Source: Pseudonocardia sp. C8 (GTDB lineage Bacteria; Actinomycetota; Actinomycetes; Mycobacteriales; Pseudonocardiaceae). From it: 64,000 nt of DNA. The stretch covers positions 2,097,001-2,161,000 of the forward strand of contig NZ_JACMTR010000002.1 of the NCBI RefSeq assembly GCF_014267175.1, in the 5' to 3' direction. The position numbers and the translations under genes were made by a program. Each line of letters opens with the position of its first letter. The first letter of the stretch is position 1. Shown one piece after another: positions 51,144-61,900 of this stretch. The notes under the pieces are model-generated. The model saw only the letters and a program-made list of their open reading frames with translations, was not told the DNA's origin and ran no database searches.

Positions 51144-52409
51144 GTGCGTATCGCCTGCGCCGGAGGGGGGCCCGCCGGGCTCTACCTGGCCGTGCTGGCC
51201 GCGATCCGGTCCGGGGGCCGGGACGAGGTCGTCGTCCTCGAGCGGAACGAGCCCGGGCGCACCCACGGCTTCGCCGTGACGTTCGGTGAGGACCTGCTCG
51301 ACGACGCCTTCCGCAACGACCCGGCCGGGGGAGCCGCGCTGCGCCGCGCGGCCCGGCTGTGGAGCGCCCAGGAGATCCGGGTCGGCGACCACCGCCCGGC
51401 GCACGTCGGCGGCAAGTACGGCTACAGCATCGCCCGCGTCGAGCTGCTCGACGTGCTGGCCCGGCGGGCCGAGCAGCTGGGCGTGCGGATCGAGTACGGC
51501 CGGGCCGTCGAGTCCCGCGAGGAGGTCGACGCCGACGTCGTCGTCGCCGCCGACGGCATCGGCAGCCGGCTGCGCGGCGCCCGCGCCGAGCACTTCGGCA
51601 CGACGATCACCGACGGCGCCAACCGCTATGTCTGGCTCGGCGCCGACCGCGATTCGGACACCTTCGTCTGGGACTTCCAGCGCACCGACGCCGGCTGGAT
51701 GTGGATCCACCTGTACCCGTCGTCGAACGGGCTCAGCACCTGCATCGCCGAGTGCGAGCCCGGCACCTGGACGGCGCTGGGCCTGGACGCGATGTCCGGG
51801 CCCGAGGCCATCACGCTGATCGAGTCGGTCTTCGGGCGCACCCTCGGCGGGTGCCGGATCGTCGAGCCGCCCGGCGGGCTGGACGCGCAGCCGTGGCTGC
51901 GCTTCCGGGAGGTCCGCAACCGCACCTGGCGCGACGGCGAGCTGGTCCTGGCCGGCGACGCCGCGCACACGACCCACTTCGGCATCGGCTCGGGCACCGT
52001 CCTGGCGATGCAGGACTCGATGGCGCTGGCCGACGCGCTGTACGGCACGGACGGCGCGGCCGGTCGCGACGTCGTCGACCTGCGGGACGGGAACGGCCGC
52101 GGTGCCGCGCTGGCCGCCTACGACGCGCGCCGGCGGGCCCAGGTCGGGCCCGTCCAGGACGCGGCCCACCGGAACATGCAGTGGTTCGAGCAGGCCGGCC
52201 GCCAGCTGGAGCGGGCCGACGACCCGGTGGACTTCGCCTGGTCGCTCGCCGACCGGCGCGGGGACATGGGGCGGATCCACTACCAGCTGCACCGGGCGAC
52301 CCAGGTGCCCGCGCTGCGCCAGGTCCGCCGCGGCCTGACCACGGCCCGGCGGGTGCGCCGCGCCGTGCTGCGGGAGGCGTCCGGCCGCTCCCGCGGACCG
52401 CAGGACTGA
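51144..52409 (+). CDS. FAD-dependent aromatic monooxygenase (copy 1)
   Basis: A 421-aa class A flavoprotein hydroxylase. The FAD fold starts at R-I-A-C-A-G-G-G-P-A-G-L-Y, the acidic ribose contact is V-V-V-L-E-R-N, and the second FAD motif is G-D-A-A-H-T-T-H-F-G-I-G-S-G-T. The D-G motif appears as V-V-V-A-A-D-G-I-G-S-R-L-R. H-G-F-A-V-T-F-G-E-D-L-L-D resembles VioD and the salicylyl-CoA/anthraniloyl-CoA hydroxylases, so a CoA-thioester or indole-type aromatic is a reasonable substrate guess. GAAGGGGG precedes the GTG. Paralogue of the gene at 52536, with which it probably arose by tandem duplication. Confidence 0.85.
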   Translation: MRIACAGGGPAGLYLAVLAAIRSGGRDEVVVLERNEPGRTHGFAVTFGEDLLDDAFRNDPAGGAALRRAARLWSAQEIRVGDHRPAHVGGKYGYSIARVELLDVLARRAEQLGVRIEYGRAVESREEVDADVVVAADGIGSRLRGARAEHFGTTITDGANRYVWLGADRDSDTFVWDFQRTDAGWMWIHLYPSSNGLSTCIAECEPGTWTALGLDAMSGPEAITLIESVFGRTLGGCRIVEPPGGLDAQPWLRFREVRNRTWRDGELVLAGDAAHTTHFGIGSGTVLAMQDSMALADALYGTDGAAGRDVVDLRDGNGRGAALAAYDARRRAQVGPVQDAAHRNMQWFEQAGRQLERADDPVDFAWSLADRRGDMGRIHYQLHRATQVPALRQVRRGLTTARRVRRAVLREASGRSRGPQD

Positions 52410-52491
52410 TCCGGACCGCCATTCGGCGTATCTGCACGCACCGTCACCGAGTCGGAGCGCTCGCGCCCTTGAGGTGCGCCCGGGCGCTTGT

Positions 52492-52510
52492 ACGTTGTGT
52501 CGCACAACGT
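52492..52510. promoter_or_regulatory. Palindromic operator upstream of the second FAD monooxygenase
   Basis: ACGTTGTG-TCG-CACAACGT, a perfect 8-bp inverted repeat with a 3-nt centre, 26 bp before the GTG at 52536. Size and symmetry fit a TetR- or MarR-type dimer. No regulator gene is adjacent. Confidence 0.65.
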
Positions 52511-52535
52511 TGACGGACTGCGATCGGTGGGACGC

Positions 52536-53783
52536 GTGAAGATCGTCTGCATTGGCGGTGGACCTGCGGGTTTGTACCTCTCGGTGCTGGCCCGGCTGCG
52601 GTCGGGGGGCCGCGACGAGGTCGTGGTGGCCGAGCGGAACGAACGGGGGACGGCGTCCGGCTTCGCGGTCACTCTCGGTGAGGACGTTCTGGACGAGTTC
52701 TTCCGGACGGACCCGGTCGGGGCCGAACGGGTGCGGGCCGCCGCCCACATGTGGGACTCGCAGGTGGTCGAGGTGGCCGGCGAGCGGGTGCACCTCGGTG
52801 GCCGCTACGGCTACGCGATCGGCCGCGCACGGCTGCTGGAGCTGCTCGCCGAGCGCGCCGAGGAGCTCGGCGTGACCCTGCGGCACGGCACGGCCGCGGC
52901 GGCGGGCGGCGACGTCGCGGCCGACCCGCTCACCGCGGACGCGGACGTCGTGGTCGCCGCCGACGGCGTCAACTCCGCGGTACGGACGGCGCGGGCGCCG
53001 GCGTTCGGGACCCGGGTCGCGCACGGCGCCAACCGCTACGCCTGGTTCGGCACCGGCAAGCGGTTCCGGCCGTTCACGTTCGCGTTCGAGCCGACCGAGG
53101 CCGGCTGGGTCTGGTTCCACGCCTACCCGGCCGCGGACTGCCCGAGCACCTGCATCGTCGAGTGCGCGCCGGAGACCTGGACCGGTCTCGGCCTGGACCG
53201 GATGGACCCCGGCGAGGGCAGGCGGCTGCTCGAACGGATCTTCGCCCGCGCCCTCGACGGCCACCAGCTGATCGCCCCGCCCGGCGTGGACGCCTCGCCG
53301 TGGCTGCGGTTCCGCGAGATCCGCACCATGTCCTGGCGGGACGGCAACGTCGTCCTCGCCGGGGACGCCGCGCACACCACGCACTTCGCGATCGGCTCCG
53401 GCACCGTGCTCGCGGTGTCCGACGCGATCGTCCTGGCCGAGCACCTGTACCCGCGCGGCAGCACCGGCACCGACGACGTCGAGGCCGCGCTGGCCGGCTA
53501 CGACGCCTGCCGGCGGGCCGCGATGGCCCCGGTGCACCAGCTGGCGCGCGCGAGCATGGAGTGGTTCGAGACCGTGCCCGCCCGGCTCGCCACCGCGGAC
53601 GCGCTGGAGTTCTCCTGGTCGCTGCTGGACCGGCGGCACGACCAGGGGCGGCTCAACCAGCGGCTGCACCGCGCCACCCAGGTCGAGTCGATCCGCCGGG
53701 TCCGGCGCGGCCTCACGACGGCGCGGCGGGTGCGCCGGGCGCTGCGCCGCAAGGAGATCAACCCGCGGCTGACCCTGCGCTGA
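52536..53783 (+). CDS. FAD-dependent aromatic monooxygenase (copy 2)
   Basis: A 415-aa paralogue of the preceding protein. V-K-I-V-C-I-G-G-G-P-A-G-L-Y starts the FAD domain; G-F-A-V-T-L-G-E-D-V-L-D, R-Y-G-Y-A-I-G-R, A-D-G-V-N-S-A-V-R and G-D-A-A-H-T-T-H-F-A-I-G-S-G-T align with copy 1, as does the C-terminal R-R-G-L-T-T-A-R-R-V-R-R. The substrate-pocket segment differs (A-W-F-G-T-G-K-R-F-R-P-F against V-W-L-G-A-D-R-D-S-D), so the two may act on different or successive substrates. The GTG at 52536 follows GGTGGGA, and the gene has its own operator rather than reading through from copy 1. Confidence 0.86.
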   Translation: MKIVCIGGGPAGLYLSVLARLRSGGRDEVVVAERNERGTASGFAVTLGEDVLDEFFRTDPVGAERVRAAAHMWDSQVVEVAGERVHLGGRYGYAIGRARLLELLAERAEELGVTLRHGTAAAAGGDVAADPLTADADVVVAADGVNSAVRTARAPAFGTRVAHGANRYAWFGTGKRFRPFTFAFEPTEAGWVWFHAYPAADCPSTCIVECAPETWTGLGLDRMDPGEGRRLLERIFARALDGHQLIAPPGVDASPWLRFREIRTMSWRDGNVVLAGDAAHTTHFAIGSGTVLAVSDAIVLAEHLYPRGSTGTDDVEAALAGYDACRRAAMAPVHQLARASMEWFETVPARLATADALEFSWSLLDRRHDQGRLNQRLHRATQVESIRRVRRGLTTARRVRRALRRKEINPRLTLR

Positions 53784-53823
53784 GCGGAGCTTGCGGAGCG
53801 AACATCTGCGCTGCGCCGCTCAG
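53780..53823. terminator. Inverted repeat holding both convergent stop codons
   Basis: CTGAGCGG (53780-53787) pairs with CCGCTCAG (53816-53823). The monooxygenase TGA (53781-53783) and the permease stop (53820-53822) are both inside the arms. The 28-nt loop has further GCG/CGC complementarity. Confidence 0.55.
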
Positions 53824-55280
53824 GCCTGGTCCCTGGCGGCCTCCTTCCCCATGAGGGAGTGCCTGCGGCCGTAGACGGCGTAGACGACCAGGCCCAGCGC
53901 CAGCCAGGCCGCGAACCGGATCCAGGTGTCCAGGTTCAGGTTGAGCATCAGGTAGAGGCAGGCGAGCGCGGTGAGCGCCGGGACGACCGGCGAGAACGGC
54001 ACCCGGAACGGGCGCTCCAGGTCGGGCCGGGTCCGCCGGAGCACCGGCACCGCGACCGCGACGATGATCATCGCGGCGAGGGCGCCGATCGAGACCATGT
54101 CGGCCAGCGCCGTGATCGGGGTGAAGGCCGCGATCGCCGCGCAGACCACGCCACCGATGATCGTCATCCGGTGCGGGGTGCCCCAGCGCGGGTGCGCCGT
54201 GCCGATCTTCTCGGGCAGCAGGCCGTCGCGGCCCATCGCGAAGCCGATCCGGCCGATCGTGACCAGCTCGACCATCATCACCGAGGTGAGCCCGGTGACG
54301 GCGCCGAGCGCGATCAGCGCGCCGATCCAGGGCAGGCCCACGCGCGAGAACGCGGCGGCCAGCGGGGCACCGGTGTCGATCTCGGTGTAGGGGACCATCC
54401 CGGTCAGGACCAGCGACACGCCCACGTAGAGCAGCGCGCACACGCCGAGGGCGCCGAGCAGGCCGATCTTGAGGTCCCGGTTGGGCCGCCGGGTCTCCTC
54501 GCCGAGGTTGGCCAGCGCCTCGAAGCCGGTGTAGGCGAAGAAGACCACCGCGGCCGCGCTGAGCATGCCGCCGATGCCGTAGACGGTCGGTTCCAGGCCG
54601 AACACGCCGGAGACGACCGGCTGGGTGAACACGCTGCCCCCGCCCTCCGGCGGCTGGGCCTGCGGGATGAACGGCGTCAGGTTGGCCGGGTCGACGTAGA
54701 ACACGCCGACGGCCAGGATCAGCACGCACACCGCCAGCTTGACCAGCACCAGCGCGTTCGTCAGCCAGGCCGACTCGCGGATGCCCACCACGGCGACCAC
54801 GGTGAGCACCGCGATGATCGCGACGGCGCCGACGTTCACGGTCGCGTCCTCGCCGAACCACTCCGGCGGGAGCCCGAACAGCTCCGACAGGTAGCCCGAC
54901 CAGCTCCGCGACACGACCGCGAGGCCGAGCCCGAACTCGAGCAGCAGGTCCCACCCGATGATCCACGCGAAGACCTCGCCGAGGGTGGCGAACGCGTAGG
55001 TGTAGGCCGAGCCCGCGGTCGGGACGGACGAGGCGAGCTCGGCGTAGCAGACCGCGGCCAGCCCGGCGACGATCGCGCCGATCAGGAACGACAGCGTGAC
55101 GGCCGGGCCGGCGTGCTGCTGGGCCTCCACCCCGGCGAGGGTGAAGATGCCGGTGCCGATGATGATGCCGACGCCGAAGCCGACCATGTCCCGGGCCCGC
55201 AGCGTGCGCTTCAGGGGCGACCCGCCGCCCTCACCGTCCACTCCGGCCAGTCCGCGGGCCAGGATCCGTTCCACCGGCAT
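53820..55280 (-). CDS. APC-family amino acid permease (cationic amino acid transporter type)
   Basis: A 486-aa inner-membrane permease with about 12-13 hydrophobic helices. It has the family start L-K-R-T-L-R-A-R-D-M-V-G-F-G-V-G-I-I-I-G-T-G-I-F-T (substrate/ion site in unwound helix 1), C-Y-A-E-L-A-S-S-V-P-T-A-G-S-A-Y-T-Y and F-F-A-Y-T-G-F-E-A-L-A-N-L-G-E-E. These match the YfnA/CAT branch. The ATG at 55280 has no strong ribosome site. It is divergent from clpC across a 195-bp region in which I see no CIRCE or HAIR element. Confidence 0.88.
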   Translation of the reverse strand: MPVERILARGLAGVDGEGGGSPLKRTLRARDMVGFGVGIIIGTGIFTLAGVEAQQHAGPAVTLSFLIGAIVAGLAAVCYAELASSVPTAGSAYTYAFATLGEVFAWIIGWDLLLEFGLGLAVVSRSWSGYLSELFGLPPEWFGEDATVNVGAVAIIAVLTVVAVVGIRESAWLTNALVLVKLAVCVLILAVGVFYVDPANLTPFIPQAQPPEGGGSVFTQPVVSGVFGLEPTVYGIGGMLSAAAVVFFAYTGFEALANLGEETRRPNRDLKIGLLGALGVCALLYVGVSLVLTGMVPYTEIDTGAPLAAAFSRVGLPWIGALIALGAVTGLTSVMMVELVTIGRIGFAMGRDGLLPEKIGTAHPRWGTPHRMTIIGGVVCAAIAAFTPITALADMVSIGALAAMIIVAVAVPVLRRTRPDLERPFRVPFSPVVPALTALACLYLMLNLNLDTWIRFAAWLALGLVVYAVYGRRHSLMGKEAARDQA

Positions 55281-55475
55281 CGTGCGGGACCACCCCACGC
55301 CGTCACCCCCAGGTCGATCGACTGCCGGGTGACCGTATGCCGCCCGGACCGGTGACGCCCGCCGGGACGCGCACGAGTCCGGATCGTTACCCGGCGTGCG
55401 ACGCGCCGGCGCGGCGTTTCGCGGGTGGGCGTGCCGGGAATGCCCGCGACCGGCCGACTCGATGAGAGGTGAGCG

Positions 55476-57983
55476 ATGACCGGCTTCTTCGGTCCCGGCG
55501 ACCCGCGGGGCCCCGTGCACCGGATCGACCTCACCCGCCTGATGAGCGCGGGTGCCCGGGAGATCATGGCCAGGGCCGCGCAGGAGGCGATGGAGCGCGG
55601 TGACACCGACCTGGACGCCACGCACATCCTGCTGGCCTGTGCCCGCAGCGAGACCACCCGGCGCTGGATCGCCCGGGCCGGCGGCGACCCGGACGTCATC
55701 GCGCGCACCCTCGAGGAGCGCCTGCCCCGGACCGACGGGGCCGACAACCGGCCACCGGCGCTGACGCCGTCGGCGAAGCGGGCCCTGCTCGACGCGCACC
55801 AGATCTCGCGCTCGCTCGGCTCGACCTACATCGGCCCCGAGCACCTGCTGCTCGCGCTCGCCGCGAACGAGGAGTCCGCGGCCGGGCGGCTGCTGGCCCG
55901 CTCCCGCTTCACCCCCGGCTCGATGGCACCCGGACCCGGGCCGCAGCCCGGGGCCGCCGCCCCCGCCGGCGGCCCCGTCCCCGAGCAGCCCGAGGTGTCG
56001 ACGCCGACCCTGGACCAGTACGGGCAGGACCTCACCGCCGCCGCCCGCGGCGGCCAGCTCGACCCGGTGATCGGCCGCGACGACGAGATCGAGCAGACCG
56101 TCGAGGTGCTGTCCCGGCGCACCAAGAACAACCCGGTGCTGATCGGCGAGGCCGGCGTCGGCAAGACCGCCGTCGTCGAGGGCATCGCCCAGCGGATCGC
56201 CGACGGCGAGGTCCCGGACACCCTGCGCGGGCGCCGCGTCGTGCAGCTCGACCTGGCCGGCGTCGTCGCCGGGACCAAGTACCGCGGCGACTTCGAGGAG
56301 CGGATGCGGACGCTGATCGAGGAGATCCGCGAGCACACGAACGATCTGATCGTCTTCATCGACGAGCTGCACACCATGGTCGGTGCGGGCACCGGTGGCG
56401 GCGAGGGTGGCGGCGCGATGGACGCCGGCAACCTGCTCAAGCCGGCACTGGCCCGGGGCGAGCTGCACGTCATCGGCGCCACCACGCTCGACGAGTACCG
56501 GCGCCACATCGAGTCCGACTCGGCGCTGGCCCGGCGGTTCCAGCCGGTCATGGTGCCGGAGCCGTCGGTCGAGGACACGGTCGCGATCCTGCGCGGGCTC
56601 GCCGACCGGTACGAGGCACACCACCAGGTGCGCTACACCCCGGAGGCGCTGCGCGCCGCCGTCGAGATGTCCGACCGGTACGTCACCGAACGGTTCCTGC
56701 CGGACAAGGCGATCGACCTGCTCGACCAGGCCGGCGCCCGGGTCCGGCTGCGCACCCGCACGCCGACCGTGGACCGCCGCGAGATCGAGCACCGGATCGA
56801 GCAGCTGACCCGGGACAAGGACCAGGCCGTCGCGCACGAGGACTACGAGAAGGCCTCCCAGCTGCGCGACGAGATCACCGCGGCCCGGGAGCACCTCGCC
56901 GCCGACCCCACCGACCCGGACCGCAAGGCGCCGGTGGTCGGCGTCGACGAGATCGCCGAGGTCGTCTCGCGCGCCACCGGCATCCCGGTCACCCAGCTGA
57001 CCGAGGCCGAGCGGGACCGGCTGATGAAGCTGGAGGACGAGCTGCACCGGCGCGTCGTGGGGCAGGACGCCGCGGTCACCGCCGTCGCCGAGGCCATCCG
57101 CCGCTCGCGGTCCGGGCTCGGCGACCCGGACCGGCCGGTCGGGAGCTTCCTGTTCCTCGGCCCGACCGGTGTGGGCAAGACCGAGCTCGCCCGCGCGCTC
57201 GCGGTGGCGCTGTTCGGCGACGAGGACCGGATGGTCCGGCTCGACATGAGCGAGTACGGCGAGAAGCACACCGTCGCGCGGATGGTCGGTGCCCCGCCCG
57301 GCTACGTGGGCTACGGCGAGTCCGGCGAGCTGACCGAGGCGGTGCGCCGCAGGCCGTACTCGGTGCTGCTGCTCGACGAGATCGAGAAGGCCCACCCGGA
57401 CGTGTTCAACACCCTGCTCCAGGTGCTCGACGACGGCCGCCTCACCGACGGCCAGGGCCGCACCGTCGACTTCCGGCACACCGTCGTCATCATGACCTCG
57501 AACGTCGGCTCCGAGCTGATCACCGGGCACGGGATGACGCTCGGGTTCGGCTCGGCTGCCTCCCGGGAGGCCTCCGCCGCGGAGCGCGAGGACGCCGTGC
57601 TGCGGGAGCGGCTGATGCCCCGGCTGCGCGAGGTCTTCCGGCCGGAGTTCCTCAACCGGATCGACGAGACGATCGTGTTCCGGCGGCTCGACACCGAGCA
57701 GCTCGCCGAGATCACCCGGCTGCTGCTCGACGACACCCGGTCCCGCCTCGCCGCCCAGGACATCGGATTCGACATCTCCGAGGACGCCGTCCGGCTGCTC
57801 GCCGAGCACGGCTACCAGCCCGACTTCGGGGCCCGCCCGCTGCGCCGCACCATCCGGCGGGAGCTGGACAACCCGCTGTCGGCGATGCTGCTCGACGGCC
57901 GCATCGGTCCCGGCCGGTCGGTGACGGTGGACGCGGACGACGGCGAGCTGGTGATCGAGAGCACGGCGCCCGCGTCGGTGTAG
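55476..57983 (+). CDS. Clp ATPase, ClpC-type unfoldase
   Basis: An 835-aa AAA+ unfoldase that feeds ClpP. Two Clp-N repeats (about 15-150) are followed by a Pro/Gly linker, AAA1 (Walker A G-E-A-G-V-G-K-T about 224, Walker B F-I-D-E-L-H), a short UVR-like coiled coil ([13 protein letters not shown] about 455), AAA2 (Walker A G-P-T-G-V-G-K-T about 565) and a D2-small domain. L-G-F near residue 689 is at the place of the ClpP-docking I/L/V-G-F loop. The middle domain is short, so this is ClpC, not ClpB. It has atypical N-terminal residues and may be a second ClpC; the housekeeping copy normally lies elsewhere. AGAGGTGA precedes the ATG. Confidence 0.9.
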   Translation: MTGFFGPGDPRGPVHRIDLTRLMSAGAREIMARAAQEAMERGDTDLDATHILLACARSETTRRWIARAGGDPDVIARTLEERLPRTDGADNRPPALTPSAKRALLDAHQISRSLGSTYIGPEHLLLALAANEESAAGRLLARSRFTPGSMAPGPGPQPGAAAPAGGPVPEQPEVSTPTLDQYGQDLTAAARGGQLDPVIGRDDEIEQTVEVLSRRTKNNPVLIGEAGVGKTAVVEGIAQRIADGEVPDTLRGRRVVQLDLAGVVAGTKYRGDFEERMRTLIEEIREHTNDLIVFIDELHTMVGAGTGGGEGGGAMDAGNLLKPALARGELHVIGATTLDEYRRHIESDSALARRFQPVMVPEPSVEDTVAILRGLADRYEAHHQVRYTPEALRAAVEMSDRYVTERFLPDKAIDLLDQAGARVRLRTRTPTVDRREIEHRIEQLTRDKDQAVAHEDYEKASQLRDEITAAREHLAADPTDPDRKAPVVGVDEIAEVVSRATGIPVTQLTEAERDRLMKLEDELHRRVVGQDAAVTAVAEAIRRSRSGLGDPDRPVGSFLFLGPTGVGKTELARALAVALFGDEDRMVRLDMSEYGEKHTVARMVGAPPGYVGYGESGELTEAVRRRPYSVLLLDEIEKAHPDVFNTLLQVLDDGRLTDGQGRTVDFRHTVVIMTSNVGSELITGHGMTLGFGSAASREASAAEREDAVLRERLMPRLREVFRPEFLNRIDETIVFRRLDTEQLAEITRLLLDDTRSRLAAQDIGFDISEDAVRLLAEHGYQPDFGARPLRRTIRRELDNPLSAMLLDGRIGPGRSVTVDADDGELVIESTAPASV

Positions 57984-58051
57984 GGCTGTAGCTCATACTT
58001 CCGGGCCATCCGTTTAGACATGCGAATGTATGCATGGGTAGGGTGTGCGGC

Positions 58052-58957
58052 ATGGGGCACGGACACGGGCACGGCGGGGCGCAGACGGACCGGCGGCGGC
58101 TGGCGGTCGCGCTGGGCGTCACCGTGTTCACCGCGGTGGCCGGCGCGCTCGGCGCCCTGCTCACCGGCTCGCTCGCCCTGCTCGCCGACCTCGGGCACCT
58201 GCTCACCGACTCCGGGGCGCTGGTCGCGGCGCTGATCGCGTCCGTGCTGGCGGGCCGCCCGGCCACCGACCGGCGGACCTACGGGCTGGGCCGGGCCGAG
58301 GTGCTGGTCGCGGCGCTGAACGCCCTCACCCTGGTCGCGGTCGTGGTCTGGGTGGCGGTCGAGGCCGTGCAGCGGCTGTTCGAGCCGGTCGGGATCCCCG
58401 GCCTGCCGCTGCTCGTCGTCGGCGTGCTCGGACTCGTCGGCAACCTGGTCTCGCTGGCCGTGCTCGCCGGCGGCGATCGCGGCAACATGAACCTGCGTGG
58501 CGCGATGCTGCACGTGCTCGGCGACGCGCTGGGGTCGGTCGGGGTGCTCGCGGCCGCCGTCGTGCTCATGACGACGGGCTGGCCCTACGCCGACACCGTC
58601 GCCTCGATGGTCATCGTCGCGCTGGTCCTGCCGCGGGCGGTCGGGCTGCTCCGCGAGGCCTCGCACGTGCTGCTCGAGGGCGCGCCGAAGGGCGTCGACG
58701 CCGGCGCGGTCAAGGACGCGCTGCTCGGCGTGCCGGGGGTGACCGACGTGCACGACCTGCACCTGTGGGCGATCAACGACCGCACCCCGGCGATGTCGGC
58801 GCACCTGGTGGTGGACGAGGAGGTCTCGGCGCACTGCGGCGACGGCTCGGTGCTCGACCGGGCCGCGCACGTGCTGCGCGAGCGGTTCGGGCTGGACCAC
58901 TCCACCCTGCAGGTCGAGCACGACGCGCACACCGGCCACGAGAACCACTGCGGCTGA
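58052..58957 (+). CDS. Cation diffusion facilitator (CDF) metal exporter
   Basis: A 301-aa inner-membrane Zn2+/Co2+/Cd2+:H+ antiporter. The His-rich start M-G-H-G-H-G-H, six hydrophobic helices, the transport-site pair L-L-A-D-L-G-H-L-L-T-D (helix 2) and H-V-L-G-D-A-L-G-S-V-G (helix 5), and a C-terminal cytoplasmic domain with V-H-D-L-H-L-W-A-I are all present; the end H-D-A-H-T-G-H-E-N-H is again His-rich. I start at 58052; ATG 58034 is in frame but adds nothing conserved. The AT-rich leader contains ATGCGAATGTATGCAT, a partial palindrome that could bind an ArsR-type sensor such as the one at 5287. Confidence 0.9.
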   Translation: MGHGHGHGGAQTDRRRLAVALGVTVFTAVAGALGALLTGSLALLADLGHLLTDSGALVAALIASVLAGRPATDRRTYGLGRAEVLVAALNALTLVAVVVWVAVEAVQRLFEPVGIPGLPLLVVGVLGLVGNLVSLAVLAGGDRGNMNLRGAMLHVLGDALGSVGVLAAAVVLMTTGWPYADTVASMVIVALVLPRAVGLLREASHVLLEGAPKGVDAGAVKDALLGVPGVTDVHDLHLWAINDRTPAMSAHLVVDEEVSAHCGDGSVLDRAAHVLRERFGLDHSTLQVEHDAHTGHENHCG

Positions 58958-58958
58958 C

Positions 58959-61900
58959 TCAGCCCGCCAGGTGCGACCAGCGCGGCGCCAGCTCCGACCA
59001 CGGACCCTCGTCGGCGACCCGGCCGTGCTCGAGCACGACGACCCGGTCGGCCCGGGCCAGCGCGGCCCGCTTCGTGCTCGCGCCGACCACCGTGCTGCCC
59101 CGGCGGCGCAGCGCCGCCCACAGCTCGATCTCGGTGCGGACGTCCAGCGCCGAGGACACGTCGTCGGCGACGATCAGTTCCGCGTCCGTCGCGAGCGCAC
59201 GGGCCATCGCCAGGCGCTGCACCTGCCCGCCGGACAGCCGGATGCCCCGGTGGCCGACGACGGCGTCCGGCCCGCCGGCCGCCGCCACGTCCGGGCCGAG
59301 CCGGGCGTCGTCGACGGCGGCGCCGATCGGGCGCCGGTGCCCGAGGGCGATGTTGTCGCCGAACGAGCCGGACAGCACCCGCGGGACCTGCCCGACGTAC
59401 GCGACCTGGCCGGGGCGCAGGAACCGCTGCGGGTCGTCCACGGCACGCCCGTTCCACCGGATGACGCCCTCGTGCCCGACGAGCCCGGCCAGCCCGGCGA
59501 GCAGGCTGGACTTGCCGGCGCCGACCTGGCCGGTGACCAGCACCAGCGAGCCGGCGTCGACGTCGAGGTCGACCCCCTCGACGCCGACGGTGCCGTCGTC
59601 GTGCACGGCCGTCAGCTTCTCCAGGCTCAGCCGGTGCAGGGGTTCCCGCGGCGCCGGTGCCGGGGCCGGCGCGGTACCGGCCACCAGGTCGACGCCGGCC
59701 GGGAGGGCGGTGAGGTCCGCGGACCCGGCGAACGGGGCGACCGTCCGCAGCCAGCGGCGCGCGATCGGCGCCTCGGTGACCGCGGCCGCGCACACCTGAC
59801 CGAGGAACCCGGCCCCGTTCAGGGTGGTCGACACCAGCAGCGCGGTCGCCAGGTCCCACGTCCCGGCCGCGTAGAGCGCCCAGGTCAGCACCACCGCGGC
59901 CTGCACGAGCAGGCCCGGCACGCCGTCCAGCAGCGTCCGGATCCGGTACTCGCGCACCGTGGCCCGGACCCGGCGGGCGTCGACCGCGGAGAGGTGCGCC
60001 CGCACGGCCCCGGTCGCCGCGGCCAGCTTCACCGTCCGCACCGCGTCGAGGGTGGACCCGAGCGCGGTGCCGAACCGGGCGCGGGCGTCGGCCGCGCGCC
60101 GGCCCGCCCGCCCCGCGAACGGCGCGCCGAGCGCCGCGACCGCCGCGCAGAGCAGCAGGAACGCCCCGATGACCGCGGCGACCCGCACGTCACCCGCGAC
60201 GAGGCCGGCCGCCACGACGACGATCACCGAGTTCGTGACGTCCACCCAGCGGTCGACGTAGAGCGTGAGCCGGTCCGAGTCGAGCGCGCGGGCCACGACC
60301 TCGCCTGCCGGCGCCCGCCCGGACCGGTGCTGCATGGTCTGGCCGCGCAGCACGGCCAGCCGCAGCCGGAGGGTGACCGCCGACCACCAGCGAGGGTAGG
60401 TGCGGAACGCGACCGCGATCCACAGCGGGAACAGCAGCAGCACCCCGGTGAGGGCGATCGCCGGGGCCCACGGCGCGGCCCCGTCCTGCAACGAGGCCGC
60501 GACCAGCCCCCACAGCCAGCCGGTGACCACACCGGTCGCCCCGGCGAGGGTGGCGAGGGTGAACATGAGCCCGCCCGCCAGGCCCCAGCGCTTGTGCGCG
60601 AACGCCAGGCGCAGGACCGCCCGCCACAGCGCGGGCGCGGGCGCCGGTGCCGCGGCGGGCGCCGGCCGCCGCCGGGTACGGCGGGCGATCGGGTCCGGGT
60701 CGGGCGCCGTGCCCGGTGCGAGCGTCGCCACCCGGGCCCCGGTGCCGCCGCCGGGCATCACGACCGCGCCGGGAAGGTGCGGGGAGCCGACCGGGGCGAC
60801 CCCGTCGCCGCCCGCGCGGCCGGCCGCCGTGCCGCTGCTGCCGGTCGGGCCGTCGCCGCCGGCGTCGTGCTCGCCGGCCGTGCGCCCGGCGTGACTCGGC
60901 CCCGGGGCGCCGTGTTCCGGATCGCCGTGGTCGGCGGCCAGCAGGTCGGCGTAGCGGCCCGGCTCGGTGGCCAGCCGGGTCCGGTCACCGTGCTGGACCA
61001 GCCGCCCGTCCTCCAGGACCGCGACGGCGTCGGCCCGCCGGACCGTCGACAGGCGGTGCGCGACGACGATCCCGGTCCGCCCGGACAGCAGTGCCCGGGA
61101 GGCCCGGTTCACCCGCTCCTCGGTGCGCGGGTCCATCCGGGCGGTCGCCTCGTCGAGCACGACGACGGCGACGTCGCGCACCAGCAGCCGCGCGAACGCC
61201 ACCAGCTGCTGCTCCCCGGCCGAGAGCGTCACCCCGCCGCTGCCGAGCCGGGTGTCGAGCCCGTCCGGCAGCGCCGCGACCCAGCCGTCCAGCCCGAGCG
61301 CGGACACCGCTTGCGCCACCGCGGAGCGGGACACGGCCGGGTCGAACAGCGTGACGTTCTCCGCGAGCGTGGCGGCGAGGATCTCGGTGCGCTGGGTGAC
61401 GACGCCGACCGCGCGCCGCAGGTCCTCGAGACCGGTGTCGCGGACGTCCCGGCCGCCGACGAACACCTGGCCGCGGGGCGGCTCGACCGCCCGGGACAGC
61501 ACCTTCGCCACGGTGGACTTGCCGGAACCGGTCCGGCCCAGCAGCGCGCACGTCGTCCCGGCCGGGACGACGAGGTCGATCCCGGCCAGCCGGAACCCGC
61601 CGTCGTAGCCGGCGGTGAGGCCGCGCAGCTCCACCGCGGCCGGCCCGGCGGGGACCGGGGCGCCGCCCACCGGCTCCCGCTCGGCGTGCAGCAGCGACCG
61701 GACCCGGGTGAGCGCGCCGACGCCGGCCTGGATGTCGGGCATCCGGTCGACGATCGCGTCCACCTGGGACACGAACGCGGTGACCAGGATCCACAGCGAC
61801 ACGAGCGCGGCGATCCCGCCCGGGTCGCCTGCGACCAGCCACACCCCGCCGAGCGCGACCGCGCCCAGCAGGGCGTGCGCGACGAACCCGGTCCGCAGGC

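Noticed and set aside
49536..53669. Very long minus-strand frame extending the flippase upstream
   Set aside because: Only the part below 50936 has homology; the rest is antisense to the two FAD monooxygenases.
55281..55475. Heat-shock element (CIRCE or HAIR) upstream of clpC
   Set aside because: Neither inverted repeat is present; only general GC-rich palindromes are seen.
53820..57809. Long minus-strand frame extending the APC permease across clpC
   Set aside because: The permease begins at the ATG at 55280; the upstream part is the mirror of clpC.
57984..58020. tRNA-like 5' sequence (GGGCTGTAGCTCA) after clpC
   Set aside because: It resembles a tRNA acceptor/D-arm start, but no T-arm (GGTTCGA-type), anticodon stem or acceptor complement follows within 60-90 bases.
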